A stretch of 64,000 nt of DNA, from assembly GCF_002858935.1 (NCBI RefSeq), contig NZ_PJRT01000007.1:186001-250000 (forward strand). The letters run 5' to 3'. The position numbers and the translations under genes were made by a program. The first letter of the stretch is position 1; each line of letters starts with the position of its first letter. The notes below the pieces were generated by a model. The model worked only from the letters and a program-made list of their open reading frames with translations. It ran no database searches and was not told where the DNA came from. Positions 1 to 10,485 of the stretch are shown here, piece by piece. The stretch comes from Pantoea endophytica (GTDB lineage: Bacteria > Pseudomonadota > Gammaproteobacteria > Enterobacterales > Enterobacteriaceae).

Positions 1-1110
1 CGTGCCGATCTCAACGTGCCAGTGAAAGAAGGGAAAGTGACGTCGGATGCACGTATTCGTGCTTCTCTGCCTACCATCGAAGCGGCGTTGAAACAGGGCG
101 CGAAAGTGATGGTTACCTCTCACCTGGGTCGTCCGACCGAAGGTGAATACAACGAAGAGTTTTCCCTGCTGCCGGTTGTTAACTACCTGAAAGATAAACT
201 GAACGGCACCAACGTTACCCTGGCAAAAGATTACCTCGACGGCGTTGAAGTCGGCGCGGGCGAATTGGTTGTGCTGGAAAACGTGCGCTTTAATAAAGGT
301 GAGAAAAAAGACGAAGAAGGGCTGTCGAAGAAATATGCCGCACTGTGCGACGTGTTCGTGATGGATGCCTTCGGTACCGCGCACCGCGCACAGGCTTCTA
401 CCCACGGCGTGGGCAAATTTGCCCCAATCGCATGTGCCGGTCCGCTGCTGTCAGCTGAGCTGGAAGCGCTGGGCAAAGTGATGAGTAATCCAGAGCGTCC
501 GCTGGTTGCTGTGGTTGGCGGTTCTAAAGTGTCGACCAAATTTGATGTGCTGCAGTCGCTGGTGAAGATTGCTGACACCGTGATTGTCGGCGGCGGTATC
601 GCGAATACCTTCGTTGCTATCGATAACAACGTCGGTAAATCACTGTACGAGCCAGACTTCGTCGAAGCAGCAAAAGGTCTGCGTGATCAGTTTGGTATCC
701 CGGTTCCTACTGATTCTCGCGTAGGCACGGAATTCTCTGAAACTGCCCCGGCAACCGTGAAAAAGGTTTCCGAAGTGGCGGATAACGAAGAGATTATGGA
801 CTTCGGCGACGAAACCGCACAGGCGATGGCCGCGATTCTTAAAGGCGCGAAAACCATTCTGTGGAACGGTCCGGTTGGCGTGTTTGAGTTCCCGAACTTC
901 CGTAAAGGTACCGAAATCGTGGCAAATGCTATCGCCGATAGCGATGCATTCTCGGTGGCAGGCGGCGGCGATACGCTGGCTGCAATCGATCTGTTCGGTA
1001 TCGAAGATAAGATCTCTTACATCTCTACCGGCGGCGGCGCATTCCTCGAGTTCGTGGAAGGTAAAAAACTGCCAGCAGTTGCTATGCTGGAAGAGCGCGC
1101 GAAGCAGTAA
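1..1110 (+). CDS. pgk: Phosphoglycerate kinase (5' end outside window)
   Basis: Pgk transfers phosphate from 1,3-bisphosphoglycerate to ADP in cytosolic glycolysis. The reading frame is already open at base 1 and begins RADLNVPVK, the substrate-binding strand near residue 19 of the E. coli protein. About 18 N-terminal codons are therefore missing and the Met at base 16 is internal. Family landmarks follow in order: [10 protein letters not shown], the [10 protein letters not shown] nucleotide-domain segment, the WNGPVGVFE hinge segment and the C-terminal GGGDTLAAI and STGGGAFLE loops. It is followed after 104 bp by fbaA, as in E. coli, where the two are co-transcribed. Identification is certain; only the start is missing. 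Confidence 0.98.
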   Translation, partial: RADLNVPVKEGKVTSDARIRASLPTIEAALKQGAKVMVTSHLGRPTEGEYNEEFSLLPVVNYLKDKLNGTNVTLAKDYLDGVEVGAGELVVLENVRFNKGEKKDEEGLSKKYAALCDVFVMDAFGTAHRAQASTHGVGKFAPIACAGPLLSAELEALGKVMSNPERPLVAVVGGSKVSTKFDVLQSLVKIADTVIVGGGIANTFVAIDNNVGKSLYEPDFVEAAKGLRDQFGIPVPTDSRVGTEFSETAPATVKKVSEVADNEEIMDFGDETAQAMAAILKGAKTILWNGPVGVFEFPNFRKGTEIVANAIADSDAFSVAGGGDTLAAIDLFGIEDKISYISTGGGAFLEFVEGKKLPAVAMLEERAKQ

Positions 1111-1119
1111 CTCTTTGGG

Positions 1120-1139
1120 GGCGACGCTTGGGCGTCGCC
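1120..1139 (+). terminator. Hairpin in the pgk-fbaA gap
   Basis: An 8-bp perfect stem, GGCGACGC with GCGTCGCC, closes a TTGG loop ten bases after the pgk stop. No T-run follows, so it is more likely an mRNA-stabilising or processing hairpin between two co-transcribed genes than a terminator. Confidence 0.45.
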
Positions 1140-1214
1140 TGAAGGCTAGCCCTTTATGGGGCAAACAAATCGCAATCCCTTCGGGGATGAACGGTAACGA
1201 AACGGGACACAAAC

Positions 1215-2294
1215 ATGTCTAAAATTTTTGATTTCGTAAAACCCGGCGTTGTCACTGGTGACGACGTTCAGAAAATTTTCCAGGTAGCGAAAGAGAACAA
1301 ATTCGCTCTGCCAGCAGTTAACTGCGTCGGCACGGATTCTATTAACGCGGTATTGGAAGCTGCGGCCAAAGTGAAAGCGCCGGTCATCGTTCAGTTCTCC
1401 AATGGTGGTGCTGCCTTCATCGCCGGTAAAGGTTTCAAAACCGACAAGCCGCAGGGCGCGGCTATCTTCGGCGCTATCGCGGGTGCATACCATGTGCATC
1501 TGATGGCTGAACAGTACGGCGTGCCAGTAATTCTGCATACCGACCACTGTGCCAAGAAACTGCTGCCGTGGATCGACGGTCTGCTGGACGCGGGTGAAGA
1601 GCACTTCAAGAAAACCGGTAAGCCGCTGTTCTCTTCTCACATGATCGACCTGTCTGAAGAGTCTCTGGAAGAGAACATCGAAATCTCTTCTAAGTATCTG
1701 GCGCGCATGGCCAAACTGGATATGACCCTGGAAATCGAACTGGGTTGTACCGGTGGCGAAGAAGACGGCGTGGACAACAGCCACATGGACGCTTCTGCGC
1801 TGTACACTCAGCCAGAAGACGTTGATTACGCTTACACCGAGCTGAGCAAAATCAGCCCACGTTTCACCATCGCTGCTTCATTCGGCAACGTGCACGGCGT
1901 GTACAAGCCAGGCAACGTGAAACTGACGCCGACCATCCTGCGTGATTCTCAGGAATACGTGACTAAAAAACACAACTTGCCGCATAACGCGCTGAACTTT
2001 GTGTTCCACGGTGGTTCAGGTTCTTCTGCTGCAGAAATCGAAGAGTCTATCGGCTACGGCGTGATCAAGATGAACATCGATACCGACACCCAATGGGCAA
2101 CGTGGGACGGTATTCTGCAGTACTACAAAAAGAACGAAGACTATTTGCAAGGCCAGTTGGGTAACCCAAATGGTTCAGATAGCCCGAACAAGAAATATTA
2201 CGATCCACGCGTGTGGCTGCGTTCTGCTCAGGCTTCAATGGTTGTTCGCCTGGAGCAGGCTTTCAAAGAGCTTAACGCTGTCGACGTACTGTAA
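1215..2294 (+). CDS. fbaA: Class II fructose-bisphosphate aldolase
   Basis: Cleaves fructose-1,6-bisphosphate to DHAP and glyceraldehyde-3-phosphate using zinc. At 359 residues it matches the E. coli enzyme in length and start (MSKIFDFVKPG). The zinc-binding TDHCAKK motif (His near 110), the GNVHGVY histidine and the FHGGSGSS histidine are all present, as is the DTDTQWATWDG substrate-loop segment. The gene follows pgk and ends in a strong terminator, so it closes the glycolytic operon. No anomaly seen. Confidence 0.98.
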   Translation: MSKIFDFVKPGVVTGDDVQKIFQVAKENKFALPAVNCVGTDSINAVLEAAAKVKAPVIVQFSNGGAAFIAGKGFKTDKPQGAAIFGAIAGAYHVHLMAEQYGVPVILHTDHCAKKLLPWIDGLLDAGEEHFKKTGKPLFSSHMIDLSEESLEENIEISSKYLARMAKLDMTLEIELGCTGGEEDGVDNSHMDASALYTQPEDVDYAYTELSKISPRFTIAASFGNVHGVYKPGNVKLTPTILRDSQEYVTKKHNLPHNALNFVFHGGSGSSAAEIEESIGYGVIKMNIDTDTQWATWDGILQYYKKNEDYLQGQLGNPNGSDSPNKKYYDPRVWLRSAQASMVVRLEQAFKELNAVDVL

Positions 2295-2310
2295 TTTTCG
2301 GTACAGTACA

Positions 2311-2336
2311 AAAAAGGCCCGCAAGGGCCTTTTTTT
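2311..2336 (+). terminator. Rho-independent terminator after fbaA
   Basis: AGGCCC pairs with GGGCCT around a GCAA tetraloop and is followed by seven T; an A-run precedes the stem. Confidence 0.9.
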
Positions 2337-2481
2337 ATGCGTCTCATTCAGAAAATCCCACGAATTCAGGCCATTTTTGGCGCTTCGCCTTATTTTTGTT
2401 TACCCTTGTATTCGGAGTGTCGGAGTCAATCTGGCAGTTTATGGCAATTTCCCGCGGGAAACTCAACAACAGGGCTAACAA

Positions 2482-3357
2482 ATGGAAGATTTACATGTCG
2501 TTGATGGCATTAATAGTGCTGGTGGATGGCTGATACGTAATCAGGCGTTGATCCTGAGCTATGCGGTCAATATTGTGGCGGCGATTATTACCATCATCAT
2601 TGGTATGTTCATTGCGCGCATCGTCTCCAATGCGATTAACCGCGTTCTGCTGGCGCGTCATATTGATGCCACTGTGGCAGATTTCCTTTCTGCAATGGTG
2701 CGCTACGGAATTATCGCTTTTACCGTCATTGCTGCACTGGGACGCGTTGGCGTACAAACCGCCTCTGTGATTGCCGTGCTGGGTGCTGCTGGCTTGGCTG
2801 TGGGTTTGGCGCTGCAAGGTTCGCTGTCCAACCTGGCTGCTGGCGTGCTGTTGGTGACCTTCCGCCCGTTCAAAACCGGTGAGTTTGTCGATCTCGGCGG
2901 CGTGATGGGTACCGTACAGAACGTGCAGATTTTCTCCACTACGCTGAAAAGCGCTGATGGCAAAATCGTGGTGGTACCCAACGGTAAAATTATCGCCGGC
3001 AATATCGTTAACTATTCACGTGAACCGATCCGTCGCAACGAGTTCATTATTGGTGTGGCTTACGATGCGGATGTCGATCAGGTTATTAGCCTGTTGCGTG
3101 AAGTGGTTGATGCGGACGAGCGCGTACTGCAAGACCTCGGCGTACAGATCGGCCTAAATGAACTGGCGGCTTCATCGCTCAACTTTGTGGTGCGTTGCTG
3201 GAGTAAAAGCAGCGATCTGCAAAACGTCTATTGGGATCTGATGAAGAACTTCAAACGTACGCTGGACGCGAACGGCATCGGCATTCCTTACCCGCAGATG
3301 GATGTGCATCTGCATCAGGTGAAGAGCGAGCAACAACAGCCTGCACGCAGCGAATAA
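2482..3357 (+). CDS. mscS: Small-conductance mechanosensitive channel MscS
   Basis: Homoheptameric inner-membrane channel that opens under membrane tension during hypo-osmotic shock. The 291 residues start MEDLHVVDG. Three transmembrane helices lie at about 25-47, 68-90 and 96-127, then the cytoplasmic beta and alpha/beta cage. The glycine/alanine-rich TM3 ([21 protein letters not shown]) keeps the two pore leucines at 105 and 109. The C-terminal tail after PYPQMDV is slightly longer and glutamine-rich compared with E. coli (286 residues). The gene is a single unit between two terminators in the E. coli order fbaA-mscS-argO. Confidence 0.97.
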   Translation: MEDLHVVDGINSAGGWLIRNQALILSYAVNIVAAIITIIIGMFIARIVSNAINRVLLARHIDATVADFLSAMVRYGIIAFTVIAALGRVGVQTASVIAVLGAAGLAVGLALQGSLSNLAAGVLLVTFRPFKTGEFVDLGGVMGTVQNVQIFSTTLKSADGKIVVVPNGKIIAGNIVNYSREPIRRNEFIIGVAYDADVDQVISLLREVVDADERVLQDLGVQIGLNELAASSLNFVVRCWSKSSDLQNVYWDLMKNFKRTLDANGIGIPYPQMDVHLHQVKSEQQQPARSE

Positions 3358-3365
3358 TAGAGAAG

Positions 3366-3387
3366 GGCACCTGCGGGTGCCTTTTTT
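3366..3387 (+). terminator. Terminator after mscS
   Basis: GGCACC pairs with GGTGCC around a TGCG loop, followed by six T. Confidence 0.9.
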
Positions 3388-3422
3388 ATTACTCATGCTA
3401 ATAGCCTATTAAATATTTCAAT

Positions 3423-3485
3423 TTCCTCTAATATCTTCGCGTCACTATACTGCACCGCATCTCCCCAGTTATTAAGGTTATTTCC
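3423..3485 (+). promoter_or_regulatory. Probable argO promoter and leader
   Basis: A TATACT -10 hexamer at 3446-3451 has no good -35 at the proper distance, as expected for a promoter that needs an activator. ArgP, encoded at 9399-10304 in this window, is the known activator of argO in E. coli. The leader ends with AAGG at 3474-3477, eight bases before the GTG start. Confidence 0.5.
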
Positions 3486-4109
3486 GTGTTATCTGTTTAT
3501 TTACAAGGGCTTGCCCTTGGTGCTGCGCTGATTTTGCCGTTAGGCCCGCAAAATGCTTTTGTGATGAATCAGGGCATTAAGCGCCATTACCACCTGATGA
3601 CCGCATCGCTGTGTACCCTTAGCGATATTGCGCTGATCTGTGGTGGGATTTTTGGCGGCAGCGCGTTGCTGAATCAATCGCCTCTCTTACTGATGCTGAT
3701 CACTTGGGCGGGCGTGGCGTTTTTGCTGTGGTACGGTTGGGGCGCGCTGCGCGCTGCATCGCAAGGTGATGTGTCGCTGGCATCTGATGCGGAGATAAAG
3801 CAAGGTCGCTGGCGCATCATCGCTACTATTCTGGCGGTGACCTGGCTCAATCCGCACGTCTATCTCGACACCTTTGTGGTGCTCGGCAGCCTCGGTAGCC
3901 AGCTTCCGTCTGAAGAAGCGCGTCGTTGGTTTGCATTTGGCACCGTGAGTGCCTCAATTATCTGGTTCTTCGGCCTGGCGCTGCTGGCCGCGTGGCTGTC
4001 GCCGCGGCTGCGCACCGTGCGGGCGCAGCGCATTATCAATTTGCTGGTCGGCGGCGTGATGTGGTTTATCGCCATTCAGCTGGCGCGTCAGGGCATTGCT
4101 GCACTCTAA
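3486..4109 (+). CDS. argO: Arginine exporter ArgO (LysE family)
   Basis: Exports arginine, and probably lysine or canavanine, across the inner membrane. The 207 residues contain the LysE-family signature [14 protein letters not shown] near the N-terminus and about six hydrophobic segments; [16 protein letters not shown] is typical of ArgO. The start is GTG at 3486, preceded by AAGG and an AT-rich leader. The TAA stop overlaps the stop of the convergent oxidoreductase gene by four bases, so the insertion of the neighbouring cassette reaches exactly to the end of argO. Expression is expected to depend on ArgP. Confidence 0.96.
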   Translation: MLSVYLQGLALGAALILPLGPQNAFVMNQGIKRHYHLMTASLCTLSDIALICGGIFGGSALLNQSPLLLMLITWAGVAFLLWYGWGALRAASQGDVSLASDAEIKQGRWRIIATILAVTWLNPHVYLDTFVVLGSLGSQLPSEEARRWFAFGTVSASIIWFFGLALLAAWLSPRLRTVRAQRIINLLVGGVMWFIAIQLARQGIAAL

Positions 4110-6367
4110 TGCAGATGTAATCCGTACAGTGCGGGCAGCGCGCCCGCACTGGCGAGCAACTCCAGTCGAATCTGGCTAAAAATCACGCCTTCTGGCACCG
4201 CGTGATGACACAGCGAGTGATGATTTTCCGTCACGTCTGCCAAAAGCATCTCATCCAGCCATACGCGATAATGTGTGGTGCAGTGCGGCGTCACAGCCTG
4301 TGCGTGGCCCATTTGCACCGTTTCCATCGCATGGTCGAAGTCGTTGTCAAACAGCAAGGTAATGTGTTTCGCCTGCTGCGGTTCATTCCAATGCCAGCTG
4401 ACGTTGGGATGCGTGTCATCCTGCGCCGGCACCCAGCAGTTAGTGTGCTGTTCCGGGCGCAGCTTGCCGTTGAGCAGATAGTCGCCGTGCCAAAGCTGCA
4501 GCGGCGTTTCCAGCGCAAAGGCCAGCAGGATTTGCTGTGGAGCCCGGCGCGGCAGCCAGAAATCAAACTCATCAACGCCGTAATCGCCATCGTTAATCTG
4601 GCGTGTGCGTTTCGCCACGCGCGGATTGAGACTGTTGAACACCATCATCACGCCCGGCAAACGCTGGCTGGTTAATGCAACCTCAATCGCAGCGTTCTCC
4701 TCAAAGGCGATAAATACATAGCGATCGCATTCGGCGCGATAATCAAAGCTCAGTCGATAAGTGCCTTGCTCAGTAACCGTGATACTTTGCGTGCTCAGTT
4801 GGCAGTCGCCGCAGGTATTGGCCGGATTAGTGCTGGTGAGCAGCGATACCTCTAATTTCTGCGCGTTGGCGGCACGCAGCTGCACGCTGATTGCCGGCAA
4901 GCGTTCGCCCGCTTTGAGCGGCAGCAGCAACGCACAGCGAGATTGCAGCGGCTGCCAACCGGCATCGGCGGGCAGGGCGCGCAACTCTAAGGTGCTGCTC
5001 ACCGTGACATGCGCCTCGCGCGCTGGGTTGGCCAACGGATGTCGCGGGATAAACGCACCCTGACGCAGCAGATGCTGCTGCAGCTGCCCAACGCGCTCAG
5101 GCTGCGCCAGTTCGGCGGGCGTGATCTGCTGTTGCTGGCACAGCGCCGCCGCGCGGCCCACCACTTCGCCCAGCACGCCGCAGGTGCACATGACGCGTGC
5201 GCTGCCAAAGGCGACGTGCGTAGCGGAGATCAGTCGGCCGGTGAGCAGCAGATTGTCCAGCGACTGGCTGTAGAGCGCGCGGAAGGGAATGGTGTAAGTC
5301 CCTTTGCTGTGGAACTGACGACAGCCATCGTGTTCGCTGTAGACGCCGTCGGCCGGATGCAGATCAATCGACCAGCCGCCATATGCCACTGCATCGTAGT
5401 GGTCGCGTTGTTCGATGATGTCCTGCTGGCACAGCATCGTCTCGCCGAGAAAACGCCGGCTCTCGCGCTTGCCGGGAATCAGGCCAACCCATTCGATGGT
5501 GAGGTTATCGGCATCGGGAAATTCACCGGAGTTTTTGATGTAATCCCACACGCCCCAGACAATTTTCCATAGTTCCCACTTGATGGTTTCGCTCTCATGC
5601 ACGGTATCGAGCCGTCCGCCCCATTCCAGCCACCATAAATCGCAGCCGTTCAGCTCTGAACTTAGCCGTTTATAGCGCGGAATGGCGGTGATCTCTTTTA
5701 GTGCGAAAGAGGGCGCAACGAAGCGTACCGGTTGTGCCGTGCGCTTGGTGTAGAAGTAAATGGAATGACCGAGCTTGTGGCCGAAATTCTCGCCCGGCGC
5801 CATCTTCTCGCCAAACTCCTCCACGGATTCCGCGCCCACGCGATGCGCCGCACCGGCCAGATAGCCCAATACGCCATCGCCGCTGGCATCGATAAATTGT
5901 GTAGCCGAAACCCGATAACGCGTTTGATTAATGGCGTTAAACGCCTGCACTGACAGCAAACGGCGGCCAGATTTTTCGATATCGGTCACCACCGTATTGA
6001 GCAGCAAAGTCAGGCCGGGCTGCGCCTGTACGATGTCCAGCAGCACCATATCGAACAGTACCGGATTGCCCTCTTTATTGCGCCACAGGTTCTCCTCCAT
6101 GATCTCGCCCATGATGCCGCCTTCGCGCGCCCAGCGATTGTTATTGCCCATGTGTGAGGTCGCACCGTTGGCCCACAAGCGCACTTCGCTGGAAGCGTTA
6201 CCGCCCAGCACCGGGCGATCCTGAATCAGCACCACATCCAGGCCATCGCGTGCGGCGGCCAGCGCGGCACACACGCCCGCCAGTCCACCGCCGACGATCA
6301 GTAACTCCGCTTGTAGTCGTTGTTGCGGAAAGTGGCGCTCATTTTGCGTAGAGAAAGTCTGCATCAT
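4106..6367 (-). CDS. FAD-dependent oxidoreductase (FAD_oxidored-like), substrate unknown
   Basis: A 753-residue two-part protein. Residues about 20-60 form a Rossmann FAD site ([10 protein letters not shown], with GGGLAG at 26-31, then [13 protein letters not shown]). The FAD-protein signature continues with [15 protein letters not shown] and, near 390-430, the [32 protein letters not shown] segment. The last 280 residues are poor in helix and look beta-rich, perhaps a carbohydrate-binding-like domain. There is no signal peptide, so it is predicted to be cytoplasmic. It is divergent from an IclR regulator (54-bp gap) and grouped with an MFS sugar-acid-type transporter, suggesting oxidation of an imported carbohydrate or related compound. 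The substrate is inference only. Two adjacent ATG codons begin the ORF, with AGAGGA just upstream. Confidence 0.8.
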   Translation of the reverse strand: MMQTFSTQNERHFPQQRLQAELLIVGGGLAGVCAALAAARDGLDVVLIQDRPVLGGNASSEVRLWANGATSHMGNNNRWAREGGIMGEIMEENLWRNKEGNPVLFDMVLLDIVQAQPGLTLLLNTVVTDIEKSGRRLLSVQAFNAINQTRYRVSATQFIDASGDGVLGYLAGAAHRVGAESVEEFGEKMAPGENFGHKLGHSIYFYTKRTAQPVRFVAPSFALKEITAIPRYKRLSSELNGCDLWWLEWGGRLDTVHESETIKWELWKIVWGVWDYIKNSGEFPDADNLTIEWVGLIPGKRESRRFLGETMLCQQDIIEQRDHYDAVAYGGWSIDLHPADGVYSEHDGCRQFHSKGTYTIPFRALYSQSLDNLLLTGRLISATHVAFGSARVMCTCGVLGEVVGRAAALCQQQQITPAELAQPERVGQLQQHLLRQGAFIPRHPLANPAREAHVTVSSTLELRALPADAGWQPLQSRCALLLPLKAGERLPAISVQLRAANAQKLEVSLLTSTNPANTCGDCQLSTQSITVTEQGTYRLSFDYRAECDRYVFIAFEENAAIEVALTSQRLPGVMMVFNSLNPRVAKRTRQINDGDYGVDEFDFWLPRRAPQQILLAFALETPLQLWHGDYLLNGKLRPEQHTNCWVPAQDDTHPNVSWHWNEPQQAKHITLLFDNDFDHAMETVQMGHAQAVTPHCTTHYRVWLDEMLLADVTENHHSLCHHAVPEGVIFSQIRLELLASAGALPALYGLHLH

Positions 6368-6421
6368 TTCATTCCTCTGACTCTAAGGCTAAGATTGGAG
6401 TTTGCCCGCCGCAGGTGATCT

Positions 6422-7120
6422 ATGTCTTCTCAACCGAACCAAAGCCTGATTGACGGTATTCGCTGTCTGCAATATCTGGTGTCCAGTGACAAGGCCGTGG
6501 GTTGCCGTGAACTGGCGCGCCAGATGGGGATGAACAGCACGCGTGTGAATCGATTGCTGATGACCATGGCGTCGATTGGACTGACGACGCAGGATGAGCA
6601 TCGACGCTATCTGCCTGGCCCCGGTATTCACGCGCTGGCGGCACAGGCGATTCGCGGATCTTCGCTGTTCGCGCAGGCGTTGCCGCAGCTGGAACGCCAC
6701 GCGCCGCGCGATATCGTGGTGGCGCTGGGCGTGTTGTGGGAGGATCAGGTGATCTACATCTGGCACTCGGAACCCGGTGAACGCATTAACGCCAGCCAGG
6801 CGCTGGCCGGTTTCCGCATGCTGCCCGCGTGGCAATCGGTGATTGGCGTGTCGTTGCTGGCGGCGGAAAGTGACGAGGCGCTGCGCCCGCGTTTTAGCGA
6901 AGAACAGTGGCTGCAAATCGCGCCGCTGCTGGCTCGTAAGCGTGCTGAGGGTTACCTGATCTGGCACCGCGATGATGGCGAAATCAGTATGGCGCAGCCG
7001 ATTGATCACAATCGCGCGGCATTGGCGTTCGCCAAAATCTGGCAGGACGATGAGGCGCACCTCGCGCAGCGCCTGCAACAGTTGCAATCGCTGGCGCAAA
7101 CCGTGTTCACCCCGCGCTAA
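6422..7120 (+). CDS. IclR-family transcriptional regulator
   Basis: 232 residues. The N-terminal winged helix-turn-helix (about 8-70) contains VGCRELARQMGMNSTRVNRLLMTM and the wing TTQDEHRRYLPGPG. The rest matches the IclR effector domain (IVVALGVLWEDQVIYIW, then LPAWQSVIGVSLLA). It lies divergently from the FAD oxidoreductase with only 54 bp between start codons, the usual place for a shared operator. Its 3' end overlaps the convergent MFS gene by 14 bp. It most likely controls this local cassette in response to its substrate. The Shine-Dalgarno AGGTGA is only three bases from the ATG. Confidence 0.88.
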   Translation: MSSQPNQSLIDGIRCLQYLVSSDKAVGCRELARQMGMNSTRVNRLLMTMASIGLTTQDEHRRYLPGPGIHALAAQAIRGSSLFAQALPQLERHAPRDIVVALGVLWEDQVIYIWHSEPGERINASQALAGFRMLPAWQSVIGVSLLAAESDEALRPRFSEEQWLQIAPLLARKRAEGYLIWHRDDGEISMAQPIDHNRAALAFAKIWQDDEAHLAQRLQQLQSLAQTVFTPR

Positions 7121-8414
7121 CATGATCGATTTTCCCGACAATAAACAGGTAACTGCAGATGCCAATCGCGGCCAGCACGGCAATAAATGCCAGGGCTGGC
7201 GCGAAGTTATCGCCGTCTATTAACGCACCAATGGCAATCGGTACCACGATGGATGACAGCGCACCGGTAAAGTTAAATACCCCGCCCGCCAGACCAATCA
7301 AGTGGCGCGGCGCCAGCGCCGTGACAAACACCCAGGTAATGGTCGCCAGGCCGTTGCCGAAGAACGCCAGCGACATAAACAGAATAATCAGCGTGGAATC
7401 GTCGGTGTAATTGGCACCAAGGATAAACAGCGTCAGGAACAGGCCGAGAATCACCGGTAGCTTGCGCGCCACGCTAGCGGAGATACCGCGACGTATCATG
7501 CGATCTGAGGCAAATCCGGCCAGCAGCACGCCGCAGAAGGCGGCGAAGTAGGGCACCGAAGCAACGTAGCCGCTTTTGATGAAGCCCATGTGACGATACT
7601 CCACCAGATACGTCGGGAACCAGGTGAGGAAGAACCAGAAGGTGGCGGAAATTGTGAACTGGCCAATGTAGATGCCGACCAATTTACGACTGCGGAACAT
7701 CTGCGCCAAATCGCCCCAGCGCGCTATGGGCTGCTGCGAATTTTGTCGACTCTCCAGCAGCGCACCGTTGTCACGCAAATAGCTGAGCTCAGCTTTTGAC
7801 ACGCCTTGATGCTGATTCGGCTCGCGGTAGAGCCAATACCACACCAGCGCCCAAATCATCCCCGCAAGTCCGGTGATCAAAAACAGTCCGCGCCAGCCAA
7901 AAGCATCCTGCAGATGAAACAGCAGCGGCGTCATACACGCCAGGCCGACAAACTGCGCTGAGGAGTAAATGCCGATGGCACTGGCGCGCTCTTGCTCCGG
8001 GAACCAGCTAGAGATCACCCGGTTGTTGGAGGGCATCACCGGCGCTTCAAAAGCACCGACGCCGAGCCGCAGACCAAATAGCGCGCCAAAGCTGTTGGCA
8101 AGCGCGTGCAGCGCGGTGATCAGCGACCAGGCAAATAAACCGACGCCATAAACCACGCGCGCGCCAAGGCGATCGATGAGGAAGCCGCCGGGGATCTGTA
8201 GCGCAGCGTAGATCCAGCCAAAGGCGGAAAAGATCAATCCCATCTCCATGGGCGAGAAGCGCAATTCGCCAGCCATTGCCGTAGCGGCAACCGACAGGTT
8301 AGTGCGATCCATATAGTTGATAATGATGTTAATAAACACCAGACCGAGCATCAGAAAGCGCGTACGTCCCGCGCGAGCGCTGGCAACGGTTTGGCTAAGT
8401 GGCTGTTCTGTCAT
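7107..8414 (-). CDS. MFS transporter, anion:cation symporter type (GudP/ExuT-like)
   Basis: About 435 residues with twelve hydrophobic segments. INYMDRTNLSVAATAM at the first helix and FLIDRLGARVVYG in the loop 2-3 motif are typical of the ACS branch that imports sugar acids such as glucarate, galactonate and hexuronates. The ATG at 8412-8414 is preferred because GGGAGAG lies six bases upstream. An in-frame TTG two codons earlier would sit on top of that site. Together with the oxidoreductase and IclR regulator it makes a self-contained import, oxidation and regulation cassette. The exact substrate cannot be read from sequence. Confidence 0.88.
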   Translation of the reverse strand: MTEQPLSQTVASARAGRTRFLMLGLVFINIIINYMDRTNLSVAATAMAGELRFSPMEMGLIFSAFGWIYAALQIPGGFLIDRLGARVVYGVGLFAWSLITALHALANSFGALFGLRLGVGAFEAPVMPSNNRVISSWFPEQERASAIGIYSSAQFVGLACMTPLLFHLQDAFGWRGLFLITGLAGMIWALVWYWLYREPNQHQGVSKAELSYLRDNGALLESRQNSQQPIARWGDLAQMFRSRKLVGIYIGQFTISATFWFFLTWFPTYLVEYRHMGFIKSGYVASVPYFAAFCGVLLAGFASDRMIRRGISASVARKLPVILGLFLTLFILGANYTDDSTLIILFMSLAFFGNGLATITWVFVTALAPRHLIGLAGGVFNFTGALSSIVVPIAIGALIDGDNFAPALAFIAVLAAIGICSYLFIVGKIDHVSAG

Positions 8415-8631
8415 TGGCAACTCTCCCGAACTCAGGGGTGTTTCTTTAATAGAAACGAATAAGTGTTTTATTGGCGAATCCGTACAGCTAAATTTGCGAT
8501 CGCGGCTACGTTAAAAAGGAGATTGCTCGAACTTTTGAGCCGTTTACTAATCAGATAAGCACACATGTTAATGTGTTTTGGGTTTAGCCATAATGGCGAC
8601 CTGCAAATTGAATCCCTCAAGGAGGACTTTC

Positions 8632-9360
8632 GTGAAACTGAAAGCACTGGCGCTGGCCGCCGTAATGAGCACGGGCGCACTGTCCGGTTTAGTTCAGGCA
8701 GGCGAATTGCCAAATGGACCGCATGTGGTGACTTCTGGACAGGCAAGCGTTGATGCCACGCCAGATCTCGCGACGCTCGCGATTGTGGTGAATGTTTCGT
8801 CGAAAGACGCGGCAGAAGCGAAGAAACAAGCTGATGATCGCGTGGCGCAATATTTCGATTTCCTGCAAAAGAACGGTATCGAGAAAAAAGATATTGATGC
8901 GGCAAACCTCAGCACGCAGCCAGAGTACGATTACACCAAAGAAGGTAAGTCGGTACTGAAAGGCTATCGTGCCGAGCGTCAGGTACAGGTAACGCTGCGC
9001 CAGCTGGACAAACTCAACGAGCTGTTGGATGGCGCGTTAAAATCTGGCCTGAATGAAATTCGTTCGGTCGAGTTAGGTGTGGCGAATCCGGACAGCTACA
9101 AAGAGAAGGCGCGTAAAGTGGCCATCGCTAATGCTACGCAGCAGGCTAACGCGCTGGCAGAAGGGTTTAACGCTAAGTTAGGTTCGGTTTACAGCATCCG
9201 CTATCACGTTGCGAACTATCAACCGATGCCGATGGCGCGCATGTATAAGGCCGCCGCAGTACAAGCTGATACCACCGCGCAGCAAACTTACGAGCAGCAG
9301 AGCATTCACTTTGACGATCAGGTGGATGTCGTCTTTGAAATCAAACCAAACACGCCGTAA
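8632..9360 (+). CDS. yggE: SIMPL-domain periplasmic protein YggE
   Basis: Secreted DUF541/SIMPL protein linked in E. coli to protection against oxidative stress. The start is the GTG at 8632, seven bases after a strong AAGGAGG, giving 242 residues. Residues 1-23 or so form a signal peptide (KLKALALAAVMSTGALSGLVQAG). The mature part begins ELPNGPHVVTSGQASVDATPDLA, the family signature, and includes GYRAERQVQVTLRQLDKLNELLDGAL. A longer in-frame opening upstream lacks a ribosome site. Convergent with argP and separated from it by a two-way hairpin. Confidence 0.95.
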   Translation: MKLKALALAAVMSTGALSGLVQAGELPNGPHVVTSGQASVDATPDLATLAIVVNVSSKDAAEAKKQADDRVAQYFDFLQKNGIEKKDIDAANLSTQPEYDYTKEGKSVLKGYRAERQVQVTLRQLDKLNELLDGALKSGLNEIRSVELGVANPDSYKEKARKVAIANATQQANALAEGFNAKLGSVYSIRYHVANYQPMPMARMYKAAAVQADTTAQQTYEQQSIHFDDQVDVVFEIKPNTP

Positions 9361-9368
9361 GGTTTGAT

Positions 9369-9396
9369 ATCAGGTCGCCATGAAGGGCGACCTGAT
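9369..9396. terminator. Bidirectional hairpin between yggE and argP
   Basis: An 11-bp perfect stem, ATCAGGTCGCC with GGCGACCTGAT, closes an ATGAAG loop between convergent genes; weak T-runs lie on both sides. The GGTCGCC/GGCGACC core recurs elsewhere in the window. Confidence 0.75.
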
Positions 9397-9398
9397 CT

Positions 9399-10304
9399 TT
9401 ACGCGGGCAACACATCCTGACGCAGCACGCGATGTCCGTGCGCAATCAGCGCGTCGGTCACGCTGCGCATTAAACGACTTTCCGGCGCAAACCGGTGCCA
9501 GTACAGCATACGACGCTGATACAGGCCTGGCGTCAAATCCACCAGTTCACCTTGCGCTAACTCGCGCTCAATCTGCAGATGCGGAATCATACAGCACACC
9601 GAACCCTGACGCGCCAGCTGCACAAAGGCTTCTGACGAGTTAACGATGTGGCAAGGCACGCTGCCCGGCGACAGGTCAAAGTTCTGCTGTAAAAACGCCT
9701 GATGCATATCGTCCAGATGATCAAATGCCACCGCCGGCGCTTTCAGCAGCGCAGAGCGTGTTACGCCGTTCGGGAAATAGCGAGCAGCAAAATCAGGTGA
9801 GGCGCAGAACAGATAATCGAGCGCACCCAGTTGATCCACCAGACAGCTTGGCAGCGGCTGCGGCTGAATACTCACCGCGCCGACCACTTCACCGCGACGT
9901 AGGCGTTCCTGCGTGCGGGTTTCATCTTCCACCTGCAAATTCAGGCGCACTGGGGAATCGGCCAGCACGTCTTTCAGCGCGGGCAGCAGCCAGGTGGCCA
10001 GGCTGTCGGCGTTGACCGCCAGCGACAGCAACAGCGGCGTGGTTCCACCGTTATCATCACCCAGCCACTCCTCTTCCAGCAGTTCAACCTGATGCAACAA
10101 CGCCAGTAACTTTTGTCCCTGCTCGGTCGGACGCGGCGGCACGGTGCGCACCAGCAGCGGCTGACCAAATAAATTTTCCAGCTGTTTAATACGCTGCGAA
10201 ACCGCCGATTGGGTAATGCAGAGTTTTTGTGCCGCACGCTCAAAGCCGCGCTCGCGAATCACAGCATCCAGCGCCTGAAGCGTTCGATAATCCGGGCGTT
10301 TCAT
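9399..10304 (-). CDS. argP: LysR-type regulator ArgP (IciA)
   Basis: ArgP activates argO and other arginine/lysine-responsive genes. From the ATG at 10302-10304 ([15 protein letters not shown], with GAGAGA upstream) it is 301 residues; E. coli ArgP has 297. The N-terminal helix-turn-helix [22 protein letters not shown] is followed by the periplasmic-binding-like effector domain. An upstream in-frame codon would add 17 residues without family support. Its target argO lies 5.3 kb away on the other side of the inserted cassette. It is divergent from rpiA (181 bp). Confidence 0.96.
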   Translation of the reverse strand: MKRPDYRTLQALDAVIRERGFERAAQKLCITQSAVSQRIKQLENLFGQPLLVRTVPPRPTEQGQKLLALLHQVELLEEEWLGDDNGGTTPLLLSLAVNADSLATWLLPALKDVLADSPVRLNLQVEDETRTQERLRRGEVVGAVSIQPQPLPSCLVDQLGALDYLFCASPDFAARYFPNGVTRSALLKAPAVAFDHLDDMHQAFLQQNFDLSPGSVPCHIVNSSEAFVQLARQGSVCCMIPHLQIERELAQGELVDLTPGLYQRRMLYWHRFAPESRLMRSVTDALIAHGHRVLRQDVLPA

Positions 10305-10485
10305 TGTTGTTCTCTCTCGTTCAGGGTGGACATTACTATGCCATAAAACTGTCAAATTGTGCTGCGGCGCATTTTTGCGGGCTGGCTTCCAAAGCGTTAA
10401 ATCGGCTGTCTAACTGTCGCGCTTTTTTACAGCGCCTTGTTTTATACTACGCGCACTTCGATGTCGCACAGGTTTTAAACATACC

